Shown piece by piece: positions 50,227 through 57,206 of a stretch of 61,007 bases of DNA (position 1 is its first letter; each line of letters begins with the position of its first letter). The position numbers were made by a program, and so were the translations under genes. Origin of the DNA: Candidatus Saccharimonadota bacterium. GTDB taxonomy: Bacteria; Patescibacteriota; Saccharimonadia; Saccharimonadales; Saccharimonadaceae. The notes under the pieces are model-generated. The model was not told the DNA's origin and did no database searches. It was given only the letters and a program-made list of their open reading frames with translations. Location: positions 1 through 61,007 of the forward strand of contig JAFWIK010000011.1 of NCBI GenBank assembly GCA_017514905.1, given 5' to 3'.

Positions 50227-50931
50227 CTATTCTTCTTTTGATTCTTCTTCAGTCGTTTTTTCTGCTGCACTCTCAGCTGCTTCTTCAGCACCTTCAGTTT
50301 CGCCTTCTGCTTCAGCCTCTGCCTGCTTCTCCGCCTCTTCTTCTGCTGCACGTTTTTCAGCTTCAGCTGCTGGGTCAAACAACGAGACCACTACTTGTTC
50401 AGGATCTAACTCCTTATCTGCAAACTCTACGCCTTCCGGCAATTTAATATCACCAATTGTCAGCTTATCCTCAACTGTTTCCAGTTTTGTACCATCAATC
50501 GTCAACTCTTGTGGCAAATCTGCTGGCTTTGCTTTTACAGCAACTTCCATGATCGTCTGCGTCATTGCCAAATGTAAAGTCTTCGAAGCCTCTGATTCTT
50601 CAAAACCTTCTACCACTATTGGCGTCGTTGCTTCAACCACTTCCTTCGCCGAAATTGCCTGGAATTCAATATTAATCATTTTTCTCGAAACTGGGTCAAT
50701 TCCTACGTGTTTAGCAATTGCTAGCTTCTTCTTTCCGTCAAAATTTAAATCAATTGGAGAGTGATATCCAGCTTTCTCCAAAACTTTTTCTGTAGCCACG
50801 TATTCCGAAGCTAACAAAATCGGCTCCTTACCACCATAAACTACCGATGGAATCATGCCAGCAGCTCTCAAACTCTTCAATTTTTTACCAGTAACTTCAC
50901 GCTTTTTCAGCGTCAACTTGTATTCAGCCAT
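50227..50931 (-). CDS. rplY: 50S ribosomal protein L25 (Ctc form)
   Basis: This 234-residue bL25 protein begins EYKLTLKKREVTGKKLKSLRAAGMIPSVVYG (5S-binding domain) and has the CTC-type C-terminal beta domain (VKAKPADLPQELTIDGTKLE, DIKLPEGVEFADKEL). It ends with an acidic Glu/Ala tail of about 45 residues. L25 binds 5S rRNA. It follows grpE and hrcA in the same direction, with 28 bp between it and grpE, and so may be co-expressed with the heat-shock genes, which is unusual. Confidence 0.94.
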   Translation of the reverse strand: MAEYKLTLKKREVTGKKLKSLRAAGMIPSVVYGGKEPILLASEYVATEKVLEKAGYHSPIDLNFDGKKKLAIAKHVGIDPVSRKMINIEFQAISAKEVVEATTPIVVEGFEESEASKTLHLAMTQTIMEVAVKAKPADLPQELTIDGTKLETVEDKLTIGDIKLPEGVEFADKELDPEQVVVSLFDPAAEAEKRAAEEEAEKQAEAEAEGETEGAEEAAESAAEKTTEEESKEE

Positions 50932-50959
50932 TTTATTCCTTTCTATTATTTTTATTATA

Positions 50960-51442
50960 TCATATTTTCTTTACTTTGACCATAGCCGGACGCAATACTT
51001 CCTTCTTATACAAATATCCTGGCCTCAAAGTTTCCGCAATCACTTCTTTTTCACCATCCCCTTCTACCATCACCGCTTCGTGCAAATCTGGATTAAATTC
51101 TACATCTGCTACCGAATTAATCTTAGCAAGCTCTAGCTCATTCATCGTTTTTTCTAAAGTCTTTGTTAACGGCTTTAACTCTTCATAGCTTCTAATTGCT
51201 CTATCCATATCGTCAATTAACGGCAAAATTTTAAACACTGTTGCAAATTCTACTGCTTCTTTGGCTTTTTCTTTTTGAATTTCTGTCTGCTTGCGAAAAT
51301 TTTCAAAATCAGCTCTTGTCCTTTGCAAATCATTAGTTAACTCTTGAGTCTTCTTTTCAAAATCCGCACGCACCTGCTGCAAATCGCTAGTTAGTTTCTG
51401 ATTTTTGCCCTCCGGTTCCACGTCTTTTATATTTTTTTTCAT
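50960..51442 (-). CDS. grpE: Nucleotide exchange factor GrpE
   Basis: This 160-residue GrpE has an N-terminal coiled coil (repeated ELTNDLQRTRADFENFRKQ-type units), then FKILPLIDDMDRAI and the C-terminal beta domain VEFNPDLHEAVMVEG and ETLRPGYLYKKEVLRPAMVKV. GrpE releases ADP from DnaK. The start overlaps the hrcA stop by 4 bp (ATGA). No dnaK or dnaJ follows; rplY is next. Confidence 0.94.
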   Translation of the reverse strand: MKKNIKDVEPEGKNQKLTSDLQQVRADFEKKTQELTNDLQRTRADFENFRKQTEIQKEKAKEAVEFATVFKILPLIDDMDRAIRSYEELKPLTKTLEKTMNELELAKINSVADVEFNPDLHEAVMVEGDGEKEVIAETLRPGYLYKKEVLRPAMVKVKKI

Positions 51443-52164
51443 AAAACCTCCTCTAACATATTACCTGCATATTTTACTAATGACATCACTTTCGAATAGT
51501 TTTGCCGTGTCGGACCAAGCACCCCGATATAACTCCGGTCCGAAAACGGCGACCGAAACTTCGAAATGATCAAAGATACCTCTGAATTTCGTCCAATTGG
51601 ATTCTCCTGTCCAATAAAAATATTTAGCGGCTCACCTGGCGCCGTCTCTCGCAGCCACGGCTCCAAATTATCCAGTAGCCTCGCCACCGCTTGTACTCTC
51701 CTAGTATCCATAAACTCTGGCTGCCTAAACAAATTCGAAATTCCCGAAAGATATAGCTGCCCACCAATTGTTGCAAGCCCCAAATCACCAGTCAACTCCA
51801 CTAGAATGTCTACTGCTCCCCGAATCGCCGCATCCGCCTGCGATTGCGCCGAAATCCGCCTTACAAGCGCATGTATGCTACGATCCAAGTGTTCGTCCTC
51901 TTCTTCTATAACCTTTTCATTTCGCCCCGCTTCTAAGCTATTCACATAATAACGATATCCAGCATCCGTTGGTACTCTACCCGCCGAAGTATGTGGTTGC
52001 GCTATTAGCCCAAGTGCCTCCAGCCTCGCCATTTCGGCTCGAATCGTTGCCGACGACACTTGAAAAAGCTTCGCCATCGTCACGCTACCTACTGGCGCTG
52101 CAGTTTCAGCATATTCTTCGATAATCTGGCGTAGAATTTCCTCTTGTCTAGGTGTTATTTCCAT
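51439..52164 (-). CDS. hrcA: Heat-inducible transcription repressor HrcA
   Basis: This 241-residue repressor starts MEITPRQEEILRQI at 52164. It has the winged-helix part (EYAETAAPVGSVTMAK, SSATIRAEMARLEALGLIAQPHTSAGRVPTDAGYRYYV) and the C-terminal effector domain with GQENPIGRNSEVSLI and SYIGVLGPTRQNYSKVMSLV. HrcA binds CIRCE and represses chaperone genes. TATAAT ends exactly 6 bp before this ATG, so the longer in-frame start at 52230 lies in the promoter and is rejected. A CIRCE operator overlaps its -35 region, so hrcA-grpE is autoregulated. Confidence 0.95.
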   Translation of the reverse strand: MEITPRQEEILRQIIEEYAETAAPVGSVTMAKLFQVSSATIRAEMARLEALGLIAQPHTSAGRVPTDAGYRYYVNSLEAGRNEKVIEEEDEHLDRSIHALVRRISAQSQADAAIRGAVDILVELTGDLGLATIGGQLYLSGISNLFRQPEFMDTRRVQAVARLLDNLEPWLRETAPGEPLNIFIGQENPIGRNSEVSLIISKFRSPFSDRSYIGVLGPTRQNYSKVMSLVKYAGNMLEEVL

Positions 52165-52170
52165 AACTTC

Positions 52171-52199
52171 ATTATACAAAATTAGCACTGAAATGTAAA
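52171..52199 (-). promoter_or_regulatory. Promoter of hrcA-grpE
   Basis: TTTACA (52199-52194) and TATAAT (52176-52171) on minus are 17 bp apart, and the ATG follows 6 bp after the -10. The CIRCE element covers the -35. Confidence 0.88.
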
Positions 52200-52208
52200 G
52201 AGTGCTAA
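52182..52208. promoter_or_regulatory. CIRCE operator (HrcA binding site)
   Basis: TTAGCACTG-N9-GAGTGCTAA differs from the consensus TTAGCACTC-N9-GAGTGCTAA at one base. It overlaps the -35 of hrcA and lies about 30 bp upstream of the divergent -10 at 52238, so it may also affect the gene at 52309. Confidence 0.92.
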
Positions 52209-52237
52209 TTACACTAGCAAAAGTTTTCAAACCGTGT

Positions 52238-52270
52238 TATAATAGGAAAATCTCGCGCTCAAGCGAGAGT
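52238..52270 (+). promoter_or_regulatory. -10 box and leader hairpin of the 52309 gene
   Basis: TATAAT (52238-52243) has only a weak -35 (TAGCAA near 52215). The predicted transcript begins at a stem TCTCGC-GCTCAA-GCGAGA (52250-52268), which may stabilise the 5' end. Confidence 0.6.
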
Positions 52271-52308
52271 ATAGCTAGCTCTATTGTACTTTTTAGGAGG
52301 GGAATAAA

Positions 52309-52560
52309 ATGGGTAAACCTAAAAAAGGCAAAAACAAAAGCAGTAAACCAAAAAGAACCGTAACAATCAAATCAAAAAAGGGGGTAAAGTTCTACGGCAC
52401 CTTCGAGGGAGGCAAAGTCAAAGTCGATGAAGAACGTACAGCACCAGGGCAGAATCTCACAGTAGGAGTGTTAGACATTAATGCTAAAAAATGGTATAAC
52501 GATTCACTTCCGGGTGAGATTAAGCGAAAATTTGAGCTAATTGCGTTTACCGACGAATAG
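52309..52560 (+). CDS. Small basic protein of unknown function
   Basis: This 83-residue protein has a Lys-rich N-terminal 28 residues and then a compact domain with GVKFYGTFEGGKVKVDE and LTVGVLDINAKKWYND, suggestive of a small beta barrel. A nucleic-acid-binding role is possible but unproven. It has an AGGAGGGG ribosome-binding site, a structured leader and its own terminator. It lies divergent to hrcA next to CIRCE, so heat regulation is possible. Confidence 0.6.
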   Translation: MGKPKKGKNKSSKPKRTVTIKSKKGVKFYGTFEGGKVKVDEERTAPGQNLTVGVLDINAKKWYNDSLPGEIKRKFELIAFTDE

Positions 52561-52573
52561 CATTTTATTCCTA

Positions 52574-52601
52574 GGTCCTAGCCATCAGCTAGGGCCTTTT
52601 T
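52574..52601 (+). terminator. Terminator of the 52309 gene
   Basis: The stem GGTCCTAGC/GCTAGGGCC (one wobble) is followed by T5 on plus. Confidence 0.9.
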
Positions 52602-52619
52602 CTATGCTATAATTATCTC

Positions 52620-53243
52620 ATGGAAGATAAGATCTCTACAATCAAAAATTGGCTCGGCACCGGCAGTATCAATCTATTTGGTCTACCTATGTCCGGCAAA
52701 GACACCCAAGGCATTAAGCTCGCAAAAGCTTTAAATGCGAAATTTCTATCCTCTGGCATGATTATTCGTGCCATGGAAGAATCCAATCAAAAAAACTATA
52801 CAGGCAAAGGAAATCTTCTTCCGACTAGTCTTTTTTATGAATGGGTTTTACCATATTTTGAACGTAAAGATCTCTTTAATTATCCACTAGTTCTTTCTTC
52901 AATCGGTCGTTGGCATGGTGAAGAGCTTCAAGTTATGTCTGTCGCCGCTGGCGCCAATCACGAAATCAAAGCTGTCATTGTTCTTAATATTTCCGAAGCC
53001 GACGTCGAGAAACGCTTCAAAGAAGCTAAATCCTTAAACGATCGTGGCTCTCGCGCCGACGACAAATCACTCGAAATCTTCAAAACCCGGCTCCAGGAAT
53101 TCCGCACCAAGACTATACCAGTACTCAAATACTACCATGATCTCAATCTTCTCATCACCGTTAACGGCAATCAAACTCGTGAAGCCGTCTTTAATGAAAT
53201 AATCGACAAACTCTACGCCAAAGCTTTGCAATCTCGTGTCTAA
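52620..53243 (+). CDS. Adenylate-kinase-like nucleoside monophosphate kinase
   Basis: This 207-residue protein has an altered P-loop FGLPMSGKDTQGIKLAKAL (adenylate kinase normally GxPGSGKGTQ), an NMP-binding-like SSGMIIRAM, and a LID/Arg segment RGSRADDKSLEIFKTRL corresponding to the GRxDD signature. The fold is therefore that of adenylate kinase, although the changes may alter specificity. TATAAT ends 6 bp before the ATG. The last 53 bp overlap, on the opposite strand, the end of the lamin-tail gene at 53191. Confidence 0.8.
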   Translation: MEDKISTIKNWLGTGSINLFGLPMSGKDTQGIKLAKALNAKFLSSGMIIRAMEESNQKNYTGKGNLLPTSLFYEWVLPYFERKDLFNYPLVLSSIGRWHGEELQVMSVAAGANHEIKAVIVLNISEADVEKRFKEAKSLNDRGSRADDKSLEIFKTRLQEFRTKTIPVLKYYHDLNLLITVNGNQTREAVFNEIIDKLYAKALQSRV

Positions 53244-54735
53244 ATTCGTACACTAAATAGATTAATCCCAAAACCGCCACGCCTATTACGGCATACAGGC
53301 CCGTAAAAGATGAGCTTTCTTCATAAGTTTCTGGCACCAAACTATAATCCGCGCCACTATTCTCTTTCATTTTCCGACAACGATTCGTTTCTGGATTCAA
53401 ATAGTATCCTTCTTTACAAGTTTTTTTAGTCTTAGTTCCAATTTTCTTGCATCTGCCAGTTAAAGGATTCAAATACTGCCCTTTTTTGCAAGTCTTTTTG
53501 TTCTTTGTTTCAAGCTTCCTACATCTGCCAGTTGTAGAGTTTAGATAATAGCCTTTTTTACATGTTTTCTGAGTTTTAGCTTCAATTTTCTTGCATCTAT
53601 CAGTTAAAGGATTCAAATACTGTCCCTCTTCACAGACTTTTTCTTTCACCTCCGAAACTTTCACGCAATTTCCTGTAATCTTATTTATTACTTTACCCTT
53701 CTCGCAAGTTTTAAATTCTTGATAGTTATTCGACTGCCCCGGTGTCGGTGTATAAGTCATTCGCCAAATCGGCTCTCCCTTTTTATCGTATTGAATTAAA
53801 GCATACGCCGTGCCCTTCCTTTGCCCATTTGAATAGCCCACCGTGTCCACCACCTTTTCGTCAACATCAATCAGTTCCAAAATATTCTGATTAGTTGGAT
53901 TTTTTGTGAGGCTAAATTCACGCGGATAATACACATAGTATTCTCTCGGTTTAATTGTCCCCTTCAAAACATACTGCTTATTTTTATATCGAATCGAACA
54001 ACCATTCATTATAATCGCTTCTGCACTCGGATTATAAAACTCAATAAACTGTTCTGACCGCAACGACTCATAGTAACTTAAAATTTCTGAAAATCTTAGC
54101 TTTTCGCACTGACTTCCTTTTTTCTGCTCTTCTCCTTCCTCTTCCTCTTCTTTTTCTTCTAACGGTCCATTTAGAACATAGCTCTTATCGTCGTAATCTG
54201 GTTCATAACTCTCCAAATGCTCAAATGAACCAGTCTCCAAATCCCGCACCAAAGTAGTTGGCTTCGTCGACTTAAACTCTTTATAACAATCATCTTTTCC
54301 AGTCCAGCAAACCTCATCCAAAACTTTTTCGCCCAATTTCAATTTTAATCCACCCGTCATCGCTAACGTCTTGGTATAATTCACGGCGGCTAGCTCGTAC
54401 TCTGGCGAGCTAGCCAAACGAAGGAGGATGGTCTCGCCGGTCATCAAACTGTTCTCGGGAAATTCTAACAACGTAGAATAGTTCCCGCTTGAGTTAGTAT
54501 AGCCTACAGTTAGGCCAGCGAGCAAAATCGGTGTGTCGGAGTTTTTCCGGGCAATTTCAATCATCTCCCCGACATTTGACGTACCATTGACTACATATCC
54601 CGGATTAACCGCCTTGATATATATTTCTGGTATTTCTTTCGTAATAATACCTTCTGCCTTAGTAGCAATTATCCCACCCCATCCTGCGATTATTGACCCT
54701 ACTATTATGATTAAAATAATTAAAAATTTTCTCAT
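53191..54735 (-). CDS. Surface protein with lamin-tail domain and cysteine repeats
   Basis: This 514-residue protein starts MRKFLIILII at 54735 with a signal segment. A lamin-tail (LTD) domain spans about residues 210-350 (LRFSEILSYYES, FIEFYNPSAEAI, TYTPTPGQSNN). Then come five repeats of about 24 residues with the pattern C-x-x-G-x-Y-L-N-x-x-T-x-R-C-x-K, each with two cysteines. A membrane helix (about 478-498) and a short basic tail end the protein. The upstream in-frame extension to 54810 overlaps the divergent promoter and is rejected. The final codons overlap the end of the adenylate-kinase-like gene. Confidence 0.75.
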   Translation of the reverse strand: MRKFLIILIIIVGSIIAGWGGIIATKAEGIITKEIPEIYIKAVNPGYVVNGTSNVGEMIEIARKNSDTPILLAGLTVGYTNSSGNYSTLLEFPENSLMTGETILLRLASSPEYELAAVNYTKTLAMTGGLKLKLGEKVLDEVCWTGKDDCYKEFKSTKPTTLVRDLETGSFEHLESYEPDYDDKSYVLNGPLEEKEEEEEGEEQKKGSQCEKLRFSEILSYYESLRSEQFIEFYNPSAEAIIMNGCSIRYKNKQYVLKGTIKPREYYVYYPREFSLTKNPTNQNILELIDVDEKVVDTVGYSNGQRKGTAYALIQYDKKGEPIWRMTYTPTPGQSNNYQEFKTCEKGKVINKITGNCVKVSEVKEKVCEEGQYLNPLTDRCKKIEAKTQKTCKKGYYLNSTTGRCRKLETKNKKTCKKGQYLNPLTGRCKKIGTKTKKTCKEGYYLNPETNRCRKMKENSGADYSLVPETYEESSSFTGLYAVIGVAVLGLIYLVYEFRHEIAKLWRRVCRLFH

Positions 54736-54796
54736 GACACGACACGCTAGCACAGTCCCACTAGAAATGCAACCCCCTTCATGATATAATAAAACC

Positions 54797-55501
54797 ATGA
54801 GCATTTTCACCTCTTTTAGTATTATTATCGCTGCTATGCTTATTCTAGGTTTTTCACAATTATCTTCCGGTGTTTTGGCACTTCAAACCCATTACGCTCT
54901 TGGTAAATTCAGTAGGTCCAAAGCCTCAAGCCTAGCACTTTTTTTCATCCTTGGCGTCGTCATTCTCTCTATTTGCTTCTTCGTATCTATCTATTTCCTA
55001 ATTTCAATTCTCTCTCTGAGCAACCAAATAGTGTTTAACCAAATTACCATCTGGATCTTTGGCAGTATTTTTATTACTCTAGCATTATTCTGTCTCTTAT
55101 TTTATTATCGCCGTGACAAAAATAGCCAGCTCTTTATTCCTAGATCTCTAGCTAAAGCTCTCGGCCACGACGCCGCTTCCATCCGAACTAGGCCAAATGC
55201 CACCAGGCTCGGTCTCTTTTCTTATTGTTGTGAGTTTTTCCTTACTCTCCCCCTCTACATCATTGTCTCCATCGCTCTATTCAAAATTGAAAACTTCGGT
55301 CTTCTTTCCATCTTTCTAGCAATTCTTTTCATACTTGCGCCCACCATACCACTTTTCCTTATTCTTTTAGAATACCATTCCGGTTTTAATCTCGCCGATA
55401 TTTTAAAGAATCGCATCAAAAACAAACCTTTCATTCGCATTCTTTTAAGCTTTTGCTTTTTTATCATCGCCGCATTAATTATTTATTCGGGGACATTCTA
55501 A
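54797..55501 (+). CDS. Polytopic membrane protein of unknown function
   Basis: This 234-residue protein has about six predicted membrane helices and little hydrophilic sequence except a basic loop around residues 104-138 (YYRRDKNSQLFIPRSLAKAL). No transport motif is recognised. TATAAT ends exactly 6 bp before the ATG. The stop overlaps the next start (TAATG), so it is coupled to the 79-residue protein and the flavoprotein in a three-gene operon. Confidence 0.6.
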   Translation: MSIFTSFSIIIAAMLILGFSQLSSGVLALQTHYALGKFSRSKASSLALFFILGVVILSICFFVSIYFLISILSLSNQIVFNQITIWIFGSIFITLALFCLLFYYRRDKNSQLFIPRSLAKALGHDAASIRTRPNATRLGLFSYCCEFFLTLPLYIIVSIALFKIENFGLLSIFLAILFILAPTIPLFLILLEYHSGFNLADILKNRIKNKPFIRILLSFCFFIIAALIIYSGTF

Positions 55502-55740
55502 TGGATAATCTAAATGCTGACAATTACATCAAGCTACTAAAAATTGACGCCAAAGCTTTAGGTATTCCAGCTGGAGCTGCCGAAATTTTTATTCAGAAAT
55601 CTATCATCGCCGCCTTTAAAACTCTTCAGAAAAAATCTATCGTCACTGAACTCGATGTCAAAAAAGCAATTGTAAAAGAACTTAAAAAATATCACACAGA
55701 TTTGGCTTATGTTTTCGAAAATCGTGATAAAATAGTATAA
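55501..55740 (+). CDS. Small helical protein of unknown function
   Basis: This 79-residue protein starts MDNLNADNYIKLL, overlapping the previous stop by one base. It seems entirely helical (AGAAEIFIQKSIIAAFKTL, DVKKAIVKELKKY). It lies 2 bp before the flavoprotein gene. No family is recognised; a subunit role with its operon neighbours is possible. Confidence 0.6.
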   Translation: MDNLNADNYIKLLKIDAKALGIPAGAAEIFIQKSIIAAFKTLQKKSIVTELDVKKAIVKELKKYHTDLAYVFENRDKIV

Positions 55741-55742
55741 AG

Positions 55743-57110
55743 ATGGGTAAAAAATATGATTTTAGATATATAGTAATAGGTAGTGGACCTGCCGGTTCCA
55801 CCACCGCTCTTAGGCTTGCAGAAGCAAAAAAGAGCGTCGCTATCATAGAAGGCCACTTTTTTGGCGGTTCAGAGCTCAACACACGTGACGTTCCATACAG
55901 TGTTGCTCTAGATTTTTCACATCATTATAACAATCTTTTTACTTATCCAGAATTACAAAATCAAGACATTTCCTTTAATCTTCCTACCATATCTGCACGT
56001 GAACTAAACACCGTTATCAAAGTCGGGGGCAATGACAAAAAACGATTCGAAAACGCCGGCATCGTCTGTCTAGCTGGATATGCCAATTTTCTCGATCCTC
56101 ACACTGTTGCAGTCAACCAAAAAAAATTTACTGCCGAGCACTTTATCATTGCAACCGGTTCACATCTCAAAATTAGCGAAATCTCTGGCACTGAAATTGT
56201 TCAATACCTCACTCCAGACACAGCTATCAAATCTCACCATTTACCCAAAGTCGTAGCAGTAGTAGGCGGTGGTGCGTCTGGTTGTGAAATTGCTGAATAT
56301 TTCGCCGAGCTCGGTTCCAAAGTCGTCCTTCTTGAAATGACCGATCATTTGCTTCCACGCGAAGATCAAGAAGTTGGTGATCTCATGTCAGAATATTTCA
56401 ATCGCCAACTCGATCTCACAGTACTTCTAAACAGCAAAGTCGTCGCTCTCGAAGAAGACAGCCTCAGCAAACGCGTCATTTTCCGCTACGATAACACCGA
56501 AAAAATGGTTCGCGTTGACACAATCGTCCTTGCCACTGGCAGCGAACCAAACCTAGATCTCGGTCTCGAAAATGCCGGCGTCAAATTCAAAAACACTGGC
56601 ATCACAGTCAATAATCTATTTCAAGCTTCAACTAAACATATTTATGCCATCGGCGATTGTATTGGAAACGAATCTTCCACTGACCGCGCTTATCTCGAAG
56701 GATTTAATCTTTCATCTAATCTAATTAATAAATCCAAAACTCTAACGAATTACAACGGCCTCATTCGCCTAGTTAACACATATCCCGAAATCGCCACCGT
56801 CGGATTCAACGAAAACGATCTTGCTCGTCGTGATCGCAAGCACAAAAAGGCCTTTATACCACTCGACGAGACCATCGCCAGCCAAACTCTCGGCTGCGAA
56901 TACGGTTTCATAAAACTTCTTACCGACAAAACTGGCCATATCTTTGGCGCCACCATCGTTTCACCTCATGCTGGACTTATAGCCGAAGAAATCTCCCTTG
57001 CCATCCGTCATAATCTCACTACCATGGAATTAGCTAGTACTCCACATCTTATCGGCAGCTACAACTATCTAGTCAAACTCGCTGCCAAAAAGCTCCTCCC
57101 CAGACGCTAA
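55743..57110 (+). CDS. Lipoamide-dehydrogenase-like flavoprotein lacking redox cysteines
   Basis: This 455-residue protein has the FAD motif IVIGSGPAGSTTALRLAE, the NAD(P) motif VVAVVGGGASGCEIAEYFAELG, ATGSEPNLDL and the second FAD motif IYAIGDCIGN, plus a dimerisation domain. It thus has the fold of class I pyridine nucleotide-disulfide oxidoreductases. The disulfide site normally reads GGTCxNxGCxP, but here it is GGSELNTRDVPYS, so both cysteines are gone. The C-terminal His-Glu site (HxHPTxxE) is also changed, to STPHLIGSYN. It may act as a diaphorase or oxidase that passes electrons from NAD(P)H via FAD, not as a disulfide reductase. Confidence 0.85.
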   Translation: MGKKYDFRYIVIGSGPAGSTTALRLAEAKKSVAIIEGHFFGGSELNTRDVPYSVALDFSHHYNNLFTYPELQNQDISFNLPTISARELNTVIKVGGNDKKRFENAGIVCLAGYANFLDPHTVAVNQKKFTAEHFIIATGSHLKISEISGTEIVQYLTPDTAIKSHHLPKVVAVVGGGASGCEIAEYFAELGSKVVLLEMTDHLLPREDQEVGDLMSEYFNRQLDLTVLLNSKVVALEEDSLSKRVIFRYDNTEKMVRVDTIVLATGSEPNLDLGLENAGVKFKNTGITVNNLFQASTKHIYAIGDCIGNESSTDRAYLEGFNLSSNLINKSKTLTNYNGLIRLVNTYPEIATVGFNENDLARRDRKHKKAFIPLDETIASQTLGCEYGFIKLLTDKTGHIFGATIVSPHAGLIAEEISLAIRHNLTTMELASTPHLIGSYNYLVKLAAKKLLPRR

Positions 57111-57206
57111 AAATCACAAACACACTTTTCAAAAAGCTTGACTTTTTTAATAAAATGGTTTAGCATATACTTTGTAACAAGGTCAACACAAAAAGGAAAA
57201 CCAAAG

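Noticed and set aside
52165-52230. In-frame N-terminal extension of hrcA
   Set aside because: It covers the -10 box, the -35 and the CIRCE operator.
53370-53720. CRISPR-like repeat array
   Set aside because: The repeats are codon-level repeats of a protein with no constant repeat and unique spacers, and no cas genes are nearby. No CRISPR was seen anywhere in the window.
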